A model generated the notes under the pieces. The model saw only the letters and a program-made list of their open reading frames with translations. It did no database searches and was not told where the DNA came from. This document shows, piece by piece, positions 7,564 to 15,413 of a stretch of 64,000 bases of DNA. A program made the translations under genes and the position numbers. Source of the stretch: Flavobacterium sp. CF108 (GTDB lineage Bacteria > Bacteroidota > Bacteroidia > Flavobacteriales > Flavobacteriaceae); assembly GCF_900129795.1 (NCBI RefSeq), contig NZ_FQWW01000001.1, forward strand, positions 124,001 through 188,000, read 5' to 3'. Each line of letters begins with the position of its first letter. The first letter of the stretch is position 1.

Positions 7564-9540
7564 ATGATCTTTTACAGAGAAAACCTGACTGACGAAAAAT
7601 TACTAGATTTATATAAAAAAATCCTGAAACCGCGCTTGATCGAAGAAAAAATGCTCATTTTGATCCGACAGGGAAAAGTTTCAAAATGGTTTTCAGGAAT
7701 TGGCCAGGAAGCTATTGCAGTAGGGGTTACGTCTGTTTTAGACGAATCTGAATACGTATTGCCAATGCACCGAAATCTTGGTGTGTTTACTACAAGAAAC
7801 ATTCCTTTGCACCGACTTTTTTCGCAATGGCAGGGAAAAGCAAACGGTTTTACAAAAGGCCGTGACAGAAGTTTTCACTTTGGAACTCAGGAATACAATA
7901 TTATAGGAATGATTTCGCATTTGGGTCCGCAATTAGGTATTGCTGACGGAATTGCGCTAGCTAATAAACTTCAGGATAATAAAAAAATTACCGCTGTTTT
8001 TACCGGAGAAGGTGCAACCAGCGAAGGTGATTTTCATGAAGCATTGAACATTGCGGCAGTTTGGAAGCTTCCGGTTATGTTTGTTATTGAAAACAACGGC
8101 TACGGACTTTCTACACCAACAAACGAACAATATTTATGTGAAAACCTTGCCGATAAAGGAATTGGTTACGGTATTGAAAGCTGGATTATTGACGGAAATA
8201 ATATTGTTGAAGTCTACAACAAATTATCGCAGTTAAAAAAGGAAATGATCGAAAATCCGCACCCGGTTTTATTAGAATTTAAAACATTCAGGATGCGCGG
8301 GCATGAAGAGGCGAGTGGTACAAAATACGTTCCGCAGGAATTAATGGACGAATGGGAAGCTAAAGATCCTGTTACCAATTATAAAAAATATCTGATAGAA
8401 ACTGGAGTTCTTACTGAAGGACTTGATGAACAATTACGCTCTGAAATAAAACAGGAAATTGATGAAAACTGGGCAATTGCAAACGCCGAACCTGAAATAG
8501 AGCCAACTTACAGCGGAGAATTAGATGATGTTTATAAAGACTTTGAATATGAAGAATATACTCATGGCGAAGAAGTAAAAAATATTCGTTTTATAGATGC
8601 TATCCGAAATAGTTTAGAACAATCTATGTGGCGTAATAAAAACTTAGTTATTATGGGTCAGGACATTGCTGAATATGGTGGTGCTTTTAAAATTACAGAT
8701 GGATTTGTTGATGCTTTTGGGAAAGATCGAGTACGCAATACACCAATTTGTGAAAGTGCCGTAGTTTCGGCCGCAATGGGATTATCTATCAATAATTATA
8801 AAGCCATTGTCGAAATGCAGTTTGCTGATTTTGTTTCGACAGGTTTTAACCCAATTGTCAATTTATTAGCAAAATCACATTATCGCTGGGGCGAAAAAGC
8901 CGATGTTGTGGTTAGAATGCCTTGCGGCGGAGGAACACAAGCCGGGCCGTTTCATTCACAGACAAATGAAGCTTGGTTTACTAAAACTCCAGGTTTAAAA
9001 GTCGTTTATCCTGCGTTTCCTTATGATGCAAAAGGTTTATTGAATACTGCCATTAACGATCCAAATCCGGTTTTGTTTTTTGAGCACAAACAATTATACA
9101 GAAGTGTTTATCAAGACGTTCCAACTGATTATTATACTATTCCGTTTGGTAAAGCCGCTTTATTAAAAGAAGGAAATGCCGTAACTATTATTGCTTTTGG
9201 AGCTCCGGTTCACTGGGCTTTAGAAACGTTAGCCAATAATCCTAAAATCCAAGCTGATTTAATTGATTTAAGAACTTTACAGCCGCTTGATACCGAAACT
9301 ATTTTTGCTTCTGTTAAAAAGACCGGAAAAGTAATTATATATCAGGAAGATACTATGTTTGGTGGAATCGCAAGTGATCTTTCGGCTTTAATTATGGAAG
9401 AATGTTTCGAATATTTAGACGGTCCGGTAAAAAGAGTGGCAAGTTTAGATTCGCCAATTCCGTTTACAAAAGCGCTTGAAGATCAGTTTTTAGCTAAAAA
9501 TCGTTTTGAGGAGGTTTTATTCGAGTTACTGAAATACTAA
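7564..9540 (+). CDS. Fused E1 alpha/beta 2-oxoacid dehydrogenase (thiamine diphosphate)
   Basis: 658 residues joining two subunits that are separate in many bacteria. Residues about 10-320 are E1 alpha, with the thiamine-diphosphate motif GEGATSEGDFHEAL ending in ENNGYGLS, and RMRGHEEASG. Residues about 340-658 are E1 beta, with VIMGQDIAEYGGAFK, CESAVVSAAMG, VEMQFADF and the C-terminal transketolase domain (LIDLRTLQPLD). The protein decarboxylates a 2-oxoacid and acylates the lipoyl group of an E2. Branched-chain 2-oxoacid dehydrogenase is most likely from the IGQEAIAVG and HRNLGVF pattern. No E2 or E3 gene is in the window. Confidence 0.88.
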   Translation: MIFYRENLTDEKLLDLYKKILKPRLIEEKMLILIRQGKVSKWFSGIGQEAIAVGVTSVLDESEYVLPMHRNLGVFTTRNIPLHRLFSQWQGKANGFTKGRDRSFHFGTQEYNIIGMISHLGPQLGIADGIALANKLQDNKKITAVFTGEGATSEGDFHEALNIAAVWKLPVMFVIENNGYGLSTPTNEQYLCENLADKGIGYGIESWIIDGNNIVEVYNKLSQLKKEMIENPHPVLLEFKTFRMRGHEEASGTKYVPQELMDEWEAKDPVTNYKKYLIETGVLTEGLDEQLRSEIKQEIDENWAIANAEPEIEPTYSGELDDVYKDFEYEEYTHGEEVKNIRFIDAIRNSLEQSMWRNKNLVIMGQDIAEYGGAFKITDGFVDAFGKDRVRNTPICESAVVSAAMGLSINNYKAIVEMQFADFVSTGFNPIVNLLAKSHYRWGEKADVVVRMPCGGGTQAGPFHSQTNEAWFTKTPGLKVVYPAFPYDAKGLLNTAINDPNPVLFFEHKQLYRSVYQDVPTDYYTIPFGKAALLKEGNAVTIIAFGAPVHWALETLANNPKIQADLIDLRTLQPLDTETIFASVKKTGKVIIYQEDTMFGGIASDLSALIMEECFEYLDGPVKRVASLDSPIPFTKALEDQFLAKNRFEEVLFELLKY

Positions 9541-9640
9541 GATTCTAAGTTGCTAAGATATTAAGGTTCTAAGATGCTGAGATTGTTTCTGAGTTTTAAA
9601 AAAACTTAGAATCTTAGTATCTTAGAACCTTAGCAACTTT
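9537..9640. repeat. Inverted 8-bp phased repeats after the E1 gene
   Basis: Octamers of the NNCTAAGN type (9537-9584) face CTTAGNNN octamers (9606-9637: CTTAGAAT, CTTAGTAT, CTTAGAAC, CTTAGCAA). The arms can fold back on each other between convergent genes and may act as a terminator. Confidence 0.7.
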
Positions 9641-10610
9641 AAATAAGAACAACCAATCTTTTGCCATCAGAAACTTCTGCGTCCCACATTTTCTCGATAT
9701 CGACTAAATTCACTTTCTCGATATTTACTTTTAGTTTGTTTTGAGAAGCCAAAAGAAACATTTCAGGAAGAATTTCTGAGAATAATAATTTCACTTCATC
9801 TCTAGTCCAGCTTCCTAAACCTGAACCAGACAATTGTAAATCAACGCTTCGTAAAATTTGTGCAGATAATTGAATCGTATCACCAGACATTGAACCAACA
9901 GAAACATATCTCGTTTTAGGAGTAAAATTTCCGTTTCCTTTTAAAACCGAAAGAATCAATTCTGCCGAATGTCCCCACAAATAATCCAAAACAATATCAA
10001 TTGGTGTATTTTGATGAATTTCTTTAAGCTGCGAAACAAAGTTTTCATCATTCTGTTTTAAAGAAACAATTTCGTCAGCACCTAATTCTAAAAGACTTTG
10101 GAGCGTTTTCTCATTTCTTCCGGTAACAATTATTTTCTTCGCTCCGTAATGTTTCGCAATCTGAATGGCCATTTGACCTGTAAAACCCGTTGCGCCATTA
10201 ATTAAAACCGTTTCTCCCGGTTTTATTCCGGCTCTAAAACGAAGCGCCATTGCCGAACCTGCAACTGCATTTGGCATTGCTGCGGCTGTTGCATCTTCAA
10301 TTCCATGTGGTAATGCAACCATTCTGTTTTTTTCGACTAAAGCTTTTTCGGCTATTGTTCCGGAAATTCCGCGAGCATAAACTCTGGTTCCGTTTTCGAG
10401 CAAACCAATGGCGTCACTGCCAATTACAAATCCGTTTTGATTTTCATTTTCCGAAGAATAATGTTCTCCGCTTGCAATTCCTTTGTCCAGATTGGTAATC
10501 GCCACGGCTTTAACCGAAATTAAAACCTCATTTTCATTTGATGCGATTGGCTCTTGGAATTCTGCATATTTTGGCAATTCGCCTTTTTTATAAACTACTG
10601 CTGCTTTCAT
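9639..10610 (-). CDS. Quinone oxidoreductase-like MDR-family dehydrogenase
   Basis: 323 residues of the medium-chain dehydrogenase/reductase superfamily: a GroES-like N-terminal domain (MKAAVVYKKGELPKYAEF), then a Rossmann domain with VLINGATGFTGQMAIQIAKHYGAKK for NAD(P)H. The catalytic-zinc Cys-His pattern and the structural-zinc Cys cluster are absent, as in the zinc-free quinone-oxidoreductase branch. It probably reduces quinones or enals with NADPH. A TAATTTTG promoter-like element lies 30 bases upstream. The divergent-looking Crp regulator lies on the same strand upstream and might control it. Confidence 0.85.
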   Translation of the reverse strand: MKAAVVYKKGELPKYAEFQEPIASNENEVLISVKAVAITNLDKGIASGEHYSSENENQNGFVIGSDAIGLLENGTRVYARGISGTIAEKALVEKNRMVALPHGIEDATAAAMPNAVAGSAMALRFRAGIKPGETVLINGATGFTGQMAIQIAKHYGAKKIIVTGRNEKTLQSLLELGADEIVSLKQNDENFVSQLKEIHQNTPIDIVLDYLWGHSAELILSVLKGNGNFTPKTRYVSVGSMSGDTIQLSAQILRSVDLQLSGSGLGSWTRDEVKLLFSEILPEMFLLASQNKLKVNIEKVNLVDIEKMWDAEVSDGKRLVVLI

Positions 10611-10639
10611 AATTTTTATAAATATTAAATTTTATGAAG

Positions 10640-10647
10640 CAAAATTA
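10640..10647 (-). promoter_or_regulatory. Putative -7 element of the MDR dehydrogenase gene
   Basis: TAATTTTG on the minus strand, 30 bases before the ATG, fits TAnnTTTG. Confidence 0.5.
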
Positions 10648-10720
10648 TAATGCCGTTTATGGGCAGACAATAACATTTGTTATCAAATGAAATAAGAAAC
10701 AATTATCAAGTTTTTTTTTT

Positions 10721-10775
10721 AACCATATAAGTTATATAAGAAATTATAAGCTAGTCTTAAATTAACTTATATGGT
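10721..10775. repeat. ACCATATAAG motif pair, inverted
   Basis: AACCATATAAGTTATATAAG (10721-10740) and TAACTTATATGGT (10763-10775) are inverted copies of a motif that recurs at 12315, 12457 and 57936. The pair sits just after the Crp-like regulator stop. Confidence 0.75.
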
Positions 10776-10785
10776 GAAATTTTAA

Positions 10786-11361
10786 TTATTTTTTGTGAAC
10801 CAGTTTACTTTTTATTCGGCTTAAATGAACCGTGCTTACACCAAGATAAGAAGCAATGTAATGCTGTGGAACTCGCTGTACAATTTGAGGTTTTTCTTCA
10901 ATTAAACTGAGATAACGCTGAGTAGGGGAGTCTTTTATGAAAGAAAAAAAGTGTTTCATATAATCAAATGTTCTTTGAAAAAGCATATTGATTAACCGAT
11001 CCCGAAGTTCTGGAATTTCCTTTATTTCTTCCAAAATTGTATCGACATCATTTTTAGAAATCCACCATAAAACAGAAGGTTCGATTGTTTCCACCACAAC
11101 CGGACTTGGGAATTTTTTAATGAAACTTTCTATAGAAGCAACACTTTGATTTTCGAAAAAAAACTGCGAAGTCAAATCTTTTCCGTTATTATTAAACCAA
11201 ACTCTTATACAGCCTTTTTCGATTATAAAAAGCTTTTTAGAAACTTCGCCTTCTTCAATCAAAACTGTTTTGGCAGGAACTTCAATACGATTGAAATAAC
11301 TTATGTATTCAATCCATTTCTCATCGGTTAAAGGAAATTTATCTCGGAATTGGTCGAACAT
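10786..11361 (-). CDS. Crp/Fnr-family transcriptional regulator
   Basis: 191 residues with a cyclic-nucleotide-binding-like beta barrel (about 15-115: KTVLIEEGEVSKKLFIIEKGCIRVWF) and a short C-terminal helix-turn-helix (HYIASYLGVSTVHLSRIKSKL). There are no Cys clusters for an iron-sulfur centre. The canonical cAMP-binding residues are not evident, so the effector is unknown. Related Bacteroidota proteins often sit next to oxidoreductases. Here the MDR gene lies downstream on the same strand. Confidence 0.85.
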   Translation of the reverse strand: MFDQFRDKFPLTDEKWIEYISYFNRIEVPAKTVLIEEGEVSKKLFIIEKGCIRVWFNNNGKDLTSQFFFENQSVASIESFIKKFPSPVVVETIEPSVLWWISKNDVDTILEEIKEIPELRDRLINMLFQRTFDYMKHFFSFIKDSPTQRYLSLIEEKPQIVQRVPQHYIASYLGVSTVHLSRIKSKLVHKK

Positions 11362-11376
11362 TTTTTTAATAAATTA

Positions 11377-11853
11377 TTAAGCTACATTAGAATTATATCC
11401 TGTACGAATAGACAAAATATGAATTATTATTTGATCAAGTAACTCAATATTTTCGTTATCAATCAACACAGAGATTTTTTGTGAGGAACTCCAAAATTTA
11501 TGTTTTATATCAGCCACTTTAATTCCATCTAAAAAATAAGAAAAATCAGTATTGAAAGAAAAAATATTCTCTGGAGTTATCCTTAAAATTGCATTTTGGT
11601 TAGATATATAGATTTTATTAATTTCACTTATATCTTTGGTTTTTTCTTTATTTTGAAATAAAATTTCATACTTCGCAGAACTGAAAGCAGGTTCATAACT
11701 TTGAAGTTCTAAAATAAGATCATCATTAGAATCAAAAATTTTGATTAAATTCTTTCGAAGCCAGTTAAATTTTATTGTAGAATAAAACAACAATTTGTCA
11801 TCTTTATAAACAAATAAATTTTGATTCTTATCTTCTACAATTTCTATTTCCAT
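11377..11853 (-). CDS. Conserved hypothetical protein
   Basis: 158 residues, mostly predicted beta strands (IVEDKNQNLFVYKDDKLLFYSTIKFN, YKLYDDLILELQSYEP-like) with no signal peptide or membrane segment. I do not recognise a domain. The pattern resembles small proteins of unknown function that read like a folded tub or beta sandwich. It lies 7 bases after the next hypothetical gene, so the two are probably cotranscribed. The regulator gene follows after 15 bases. Confidence 0.6.
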   Translation of the reverse strand: MEIEIVEDKNQNLFVYKDDKLLFYSTIKFNWLRKNLIKIFDSNDDLILELQSYEPAFSSAKYEILFQNKEKTKDISEINKIYISNQNAILRITPENIFSFNTDFSYFLDGIKVADIKHKFWSSSQKISVLIDNENIELLDQIIIHILSIRTGYNSNVA

Positions 11854-11860
11854 TTAAGAA

Positions 11861-12268
11861 TCATTTCGAATCCGATTCCACTTCAAACAACTGCACCTGA
11901 CTTTTCAATCTATCAATCAACAAATTCATCATTCGTTTGTTTAAACTCGATGAATTTTTAATATAGGTTTCGTATTCTTCAATAGTAAAAAGCGCCATTA
12001 CAATTCCTTTTAGAGAATTACGGAACTTAATATCTTTTTGAATGGAATTTTCTATAGTCTGCAGTTTCTTCTCAACTGTGTATGAATAAAAATCAGCTTT
12101 GTTTTTATTGACGTAATTAATAAAAACTGCAATAAACAAATCGTTCTGAAGTTTTAGAATAGGTCTAATCGTCTGATTTTGAAAGATCTCATCTGGAGAA
12201 GATTGAGCACTTACAGTTCCTAAAGTTTCGCCTCTTAATTCTCTTAAAAAAGTGTCTCTATCTGCCAT
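11861..12268 (-). CDS. Conserved hypothetical helical protein
   Basis: 135 residues, predicted all-helical and soluble. The opening MADRDTFLRELRGETLGT and the central RPILKLQNDLFIAVFINYVNKNK look conserved in Flavobacteria from memory, but no function is known to me. A TATTTTTG -7 element (12302-12309) lies about 35 bases upstream. First of a small unit that continues with 11377-11853 and probably the Crp-like gene. Confidence 0.65.
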   Translation of the reverse strand: MADRDTFLRELRGETLGTVSAQSSPDEIFQNQTIRPILKLQNDLFIAVFINYVNKNKADFYSYTVEKKLQTIENSIQKDIKFRNSLKGIVMALFTIEEYETYIKNSSSLNKRMMNLLIDRLKSQVQLFEVESDSK

Positions 12269-12301
12269 GTTTTTTCTTTAAATTTAGAAAAAAAAATAAC
12301 G

Positions 12302-12309
12302 CAAAAATA
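12302..12309 (-). promoter_or_regulatory. Putative -7 element of the 11861-12268 unit
   Basis: TATTTTTG on the minus strand fits TAnnTTTG and lies just outside an ACCATATAAC motif at 12315. Confidence 0.5.
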
Positions 12310-12314
12310 ATTTC

Positions 12315-12476
12315 ACCATATAACTGATATAAGAAAATTTAAGTTTTATTCTTAACTAACTGAAATTGCTTGTATTTAGAAAATAAATTAATTTTAACTG
12401 TACATTTATCATAGAAATTAAGTTTTATATTAATTTAACCAAATAATTTAAATGAACTTATATAACTTATATGGTT
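12315..12476. repeat. 162-bp segment bounded by inverted ACCATATAAG motifs
   Basis: ACCATATAACTGATATAAG (12315-12333) and CTTATATAACTTATATGGTT (12457-12476) face each other across an AT-rich centre, exactly between two divergent genes. It could be a small inverted-repeat element or a pair of regulatory sites serving both promoters. Confidence 0.65.
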
Positions 12477-12490
12477 CAAAAAACACACTC

Positions 12491-12919
12491 ATGAATATAA
12501 AATCTTTTCTTTTTCTTCTGCTGATATCGGTTACCATGGTTTCCTGCAATTCTAAAGAAGATAAAAATGGTTATCAGGAAGTTTTGTATCGCGCTGTAAA
12601 CAATAAAGACACTGCAATTTTAGCGCTAAATATAAGTGATAAACGCTTTTTTGGTCGTTATGAAATATCTTATTATAAAGTAGGGAAGGATTCCGGTGAT
12701 GTAAGAGGGGATATAAACGGAAATACTTTAAGAGGTGATTTTCATTTTATATCAAACGGCGGAAGCTGGAAAAGAGTGCCTTTAGCTTTGCTTAAAAAAG
12801 AAAATAAACTGATTCTGGGAAATGGAGTAGTGGGAACTTATATGAATCTTCCGTGTTTTATTAACGGAACTTTGAATTATAAAGATCCTAAGTTTGTTTT
12901 TGAAGAGATTGGGAAATAG
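12491..12919 (+). CDS. Small lipoprotein of unknown function
   Basis: 142 residues starting at MNIKSFLFLLLISVTMVSC. The lipobox TMVSC gives an acylated Cys19. An earlier in-frame ATG at 12452 lies in the ACCATATAAG motif and would spoil the signal peptide, so I chose 12491. The mature part (YEISYYKVGKDSGDVRGDINGNTLRGDFHF) suggests an outer-membrane-facing beta protein seen in Bacteroidota lipoproteins. No enzyme motif is visible. Confidence 0.7.
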   Translation: MNIKSFLFLLLISVTMVSCNSKEDKNGYQEVLYRAVNNKDTAILALNISDKRFFGRYEISYYKVGKDSGDVRGDINGNTLRGDFHFISNGGSWKRVPLALLKKENKLILGNGVVGTYMNLPCFINGTLNYKDPKFVFEEIGK

Positions 12920-12984
12920 TTTCAAGTTTTCTTTGTTTCAGTTTCAGGTTTTTAAACTTTGTCTTTAGTTTTAGCGTAAAGTAT

Positions 12985-13073
12985 TGTCATTTCAACGAAG
13001 GAGAAATTTCCGCAAGTAACTCCACAATCTTTGTAGATTTTGCAACGAAGATTTCTCCTTCGTTGAAATGACA
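12985..13073. repeat. Perfect 23-bp inverted repeat, TGTCATTTCAACGAAGG type
   Basis: TGTCATTTCAACGAAGGAGA and following bases (12985-13007) are the exact reverse complement of 13051-13073. It lies between convergent genes and has the look of a REP-like stem. Confidence 0.85.
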
Positions 13074-13122
13074 AACGCTGGGAACTTGAAACCTGAAACA
13101 AACAAAACCTGAAACAAAAACT

Positions 13123-14382
13123 CTACCGATCCAAAACCCCAATCTGCGACGGAAGTTCAAATATTTCAAGATCGAAATAAATAACCGACGCCATAATATG
13201 ATCGAAAATATCAGACATTATATATTCGTAATTTGCCCAGCGCTTATCGCTTGAGAAAACATAAATTTCTAAAGGAACTCCGTGTGCAGTCGACTGCAGC
13301 TGGCGGCACATAATATGCATGTTTTTATTTAATCCGGGATGATCTAATAAATACTGCATAATATATTTTCTAAACAAACCTAAATTGGTCATATTACGTC
13401 CGTTGAGAGCAAGTGATTTATCAATTCCTCGAAGATCATTGTACTTTTCAATTTCAGCTTGTCTGGTTTCAATATAGGAAGTAATAAGCTGAATTCCTTT
13501 CATATGATTGAGATCATCATTATTCAGAAAACGAATACTGCTGCTTTTAATCAAAATATGTCTTTTAATACGTCTTCCTTCAGAGTTCTGCATACCGCGC
13601 CAGTTTTGAAAAGAATCAGAACTTAAAGCATACGTTGGAATCGTGGTAATGGTATTATCAAAATTTCGAACTTTTACGGTCGTTAAATTGATTTCGATTA
13701 CATCGCCATCGGCACCAAATTTATCCATTGTAATCCAGTCGCCAATACGAACCATATCGTTTATAGCAACCTGAACACTCGAAACAAATCCTAAAATAGT
13801 ATCCCTGAAAATCAAGATAATAATAGCAGAAAGAGTTCCTAAAATGGTTAACAATTCGCCTTTTTTGATTCCGAATAAAGTCGAAATAATCATCGCAACT
13901 CCAAAAATCCAAAGCACAATCATAATAACCTGAACGAAACTGTCGATAGGCTTGTCACTGTATTCCGGTTTTTGCTTTAGATAATCACGAAGTGCATTAA
14001 AAATCGTTCTGATGATCCATAAACTGATCAAAACGATATAAATACCAACGATTTTTCCGAAAAGTGATTCCCAATATTCGTATTTGTCCAAAATAATTGG
14101 AACGGCTTTATAAATAAAGAAAAACGGAATTAAATACGCGGTGTATTTTGTGGTTTTATTGTGAATTAAATAATCGTCAAACTTTGTTTTGGTACGCTGG
14201 GCAAAAATGGCCGTAAGCGTTACCAAAACAAATTTTGCGACATAATAAATGGCATAAGCCAAAGCCACCATAATGGCAATATTAAAGATCAGACTGATAT
14301 AAGACGCAAAATTGCGGCTCATTCCCCAATGCCTGAAAAGAGGGTATAAAAAATTGAATATTTTATCCAAAAGGTTAAGCAT
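13123..14382 (-). CDS. MscS-family mechanosensitive channel
   Basis: 419 residues. Several N-terminal hydrophobic helices (about 27-55, 75-95, 105-125, 145-170) precede the pore helix and the cytoplasmic beta domain (FVSSVQVAINDMVRIGDWITM, ADGDVIEINLTTVKVRNFDNTITTIPTYAL). This is the YbdG/YnaI-like architecture, with an extended C-terminal domain (to EIYVFSSDKRWANYEYI). It should relieve osmotic downshock in the inner membrane. It overlaps the DUF3817 gene by 8 bases. Confidence 0.92.
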   Translation of the reverse strand: MLNLLDKIFNFLYPLFRHWGMSRNFASYISLIFNIAIMVALAYAIYYVAKFVLVTLTAIFAQRTKTKFDDYLIHNKTTKYTAYLIPFFFIYKAVPIILDKYEYWESLFGKIVGIYIVLISLWIIRTIFNALRDYLKQKPEYSDKPIDSFVQVIMIVLWIFGVAMIISTLFGIKKGELLTILGTLSAIIILIFRDTILGFVSSVQVAINDMVRIGDWITMDKFGADGDVIEINLTTVKVRNFDNTITTIPTYALSSDSFQNWRGMQNSEGRRIKRHILIKSSSIRFLNNDDLNHMKGIQLITSYIETRQAEIEKYNDLRGIDKSLALNGRNMTNLGLFRKYIMQYLLDHPGLNKNMHIMCRQLQSTAHGVPLEIYVFSSDKRWANYEYIMSDIFDHIMASVIYFDLEIFELPSQIGVLDR

Positions 14383-14668
14383 TTGCTTTAGTTTCTAAAT
14401 ATTTTTTCTCGATGTAGAAAGTTCCAAACGGAATAAGAGAAGCAATTAGTATAATAGCAAATGTTTTTAAATCCCAGTTTTGAGATTTTTTCAATAAAAA
14501 AGCCAAAATGATATAACCTATAAATAACACACCGTGTGTCATTCCTAAAGGTCTTAATAAAGTATGGTAAAGTTCTGGATTATTAGTTTTAATAATAAGC
14601 ATATTGGCAAATAAAACTAAATATGAAATTCCTTCTAAAATAGCGGTAACTTTAAAAATCTTAAGCAT
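14375..14668 (-). CDS. DUF3817 integral membrane protein
   Basis: 97 residues with three predicted membrane segments (about 5-25, 45-63, 70-87). FKVTAILEGISYLVLFANMLIIK and LGMTHGVLFIGYIILAFLL are typical of DUF3817. Function unknown. Its end overlaps the MscS start by 8 bases, so the two are cotranscribed and possibly coupled. A TAATTTTG element lies upstream at 14695-14702. Confidence 0.85.
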   Translation of the reverse strand: MLKIFKVTAILEGISYLVLFANMLIIKTNNPELYHTLLRPLGMTHGVLFIGYIILAFLLKKSQNWDLKTFAIILIASLIPFGTFYIEKKYLETKANA

Positions 14669-14694
14669 GTAGATATATTTTGAGATTATAGCAG

Positions 14695-14702
14695 CAAAAT
14701 TA
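14695..14702 (-). promoter_or_regulatory. Putative -7 element of DUF3817-mscS
   Basis: TAATTTTG on the minus strand, 27 bases before the ATG, fits TAnnTTTG. Confidence 0.5.
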
Positions 14703-14745
14703 AGTATTAGGATTGGTTTTTAAGTTATGTGTCAGGAAAGTAATT

Positions 14746-14753
14746 TACTTTTG
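14746..14753 (+). promoter_or_regulatory. Putative -7 element of the DUF6155 gene
   Basis: TACTTTTG, 18 bases before the ATG at 14772, fits TAnnTTTG. Confidence 0.5.
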
Positions 14754-14771
14754 TAATCTTAAACTTTGATA

Positions 14772-15305
14772 ATGAGCAAACGCGATTTAAAAAAATATTT
14801 AACAGAACTAAGCAAAGAACAACTCGAAGAACAGCTTATTGAGCTGTATGAAAAATTTGCCCCTGTAAAAGTGTATTACGATTTTGTTTTTAACCCAAAA
14901 GAAGACAAACTTTTGCAGGAATCTAAGGTTAAAATTTCTCACGAATATTTTCCCATAAAAAAGCCCAATGCAAAATGGCGTCCGAAGGCAAAAATGCGCC
15001 GTTCGGTTGCTCAAAAAATCATCAAACATTTCATAATGTTAGGTGTTGATCCATTTATTATTGCCGATTTGATGTTTTATAATATTGAAATTGCACAAAC
15101 TTATTCTGCAAATAACTACATTAAGCAGGAATTATTTTACAAAAGCATTTTTAATTCGTTTGAACAAGCAGTAAATTTTGTCATTTCTAACGGAATCCTG
15201 ATTGAATTTAAAGCAAGAATTGAAATGATTCATCAAGAGATTTTGCAGCAAAAATGGAAAAATAAGTATGATTTTGAAGCAATTCTGGATAAAATCGACT
15301 TATAA
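14772..15305 (+). CDS. DUF6155 family protein
   Basis: 177 residues starting at MSKRDLKKYLTELSKEQLEEQL. An upstream TTG at 14766 is in frame, but the ATG at 14772 gives the family's usual start. The protein is soluble, basic and mostly helical. KTYYDFVF-like (KVYYDFVFNPKEDKLL) and KMRRSVAQKIIKHFIMLGVDPFIIADLM are family hallmarks. Function unknown. Divergent from DUF3817-mscS. Confidence 0.75.
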   Translation: MSKRDLKKYLTELSKEQLEEQLIELYEKFAPVKVYYDFVFNPKEDKLLQESKVKISHEYFPIKKPNAKWRPKAKMRRSVAQKIIKHFIMLGVDPFIIADLMFYNIEIAQTYSANNYIKQELFYKSIFNSFEQAVNFVISNGILIEFKARIEMIHQEILQQKWKNKYDFEAILDKIDL

Positions 15306-15385
15306 AAACACTTCCTATAAAAAATCTTATTTAAAAAAATCATTTATTTTAGGTTAAAATAAGATGAATAACTGTTTTTTAGATG

Positions 15386-15393
15386 TATTTTTG
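15386..15393 (+). promoter_or_regulatory. Putative -7 element of the SF2 helicase gene
   Basis: TATTTTTG, 21 bases before the ATG at 15414, fits TAnnTTTG. Confidence 0.45.
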
Positions 15394-15413
15394 CAAAAAT
15401 CCAAAAATAAACA

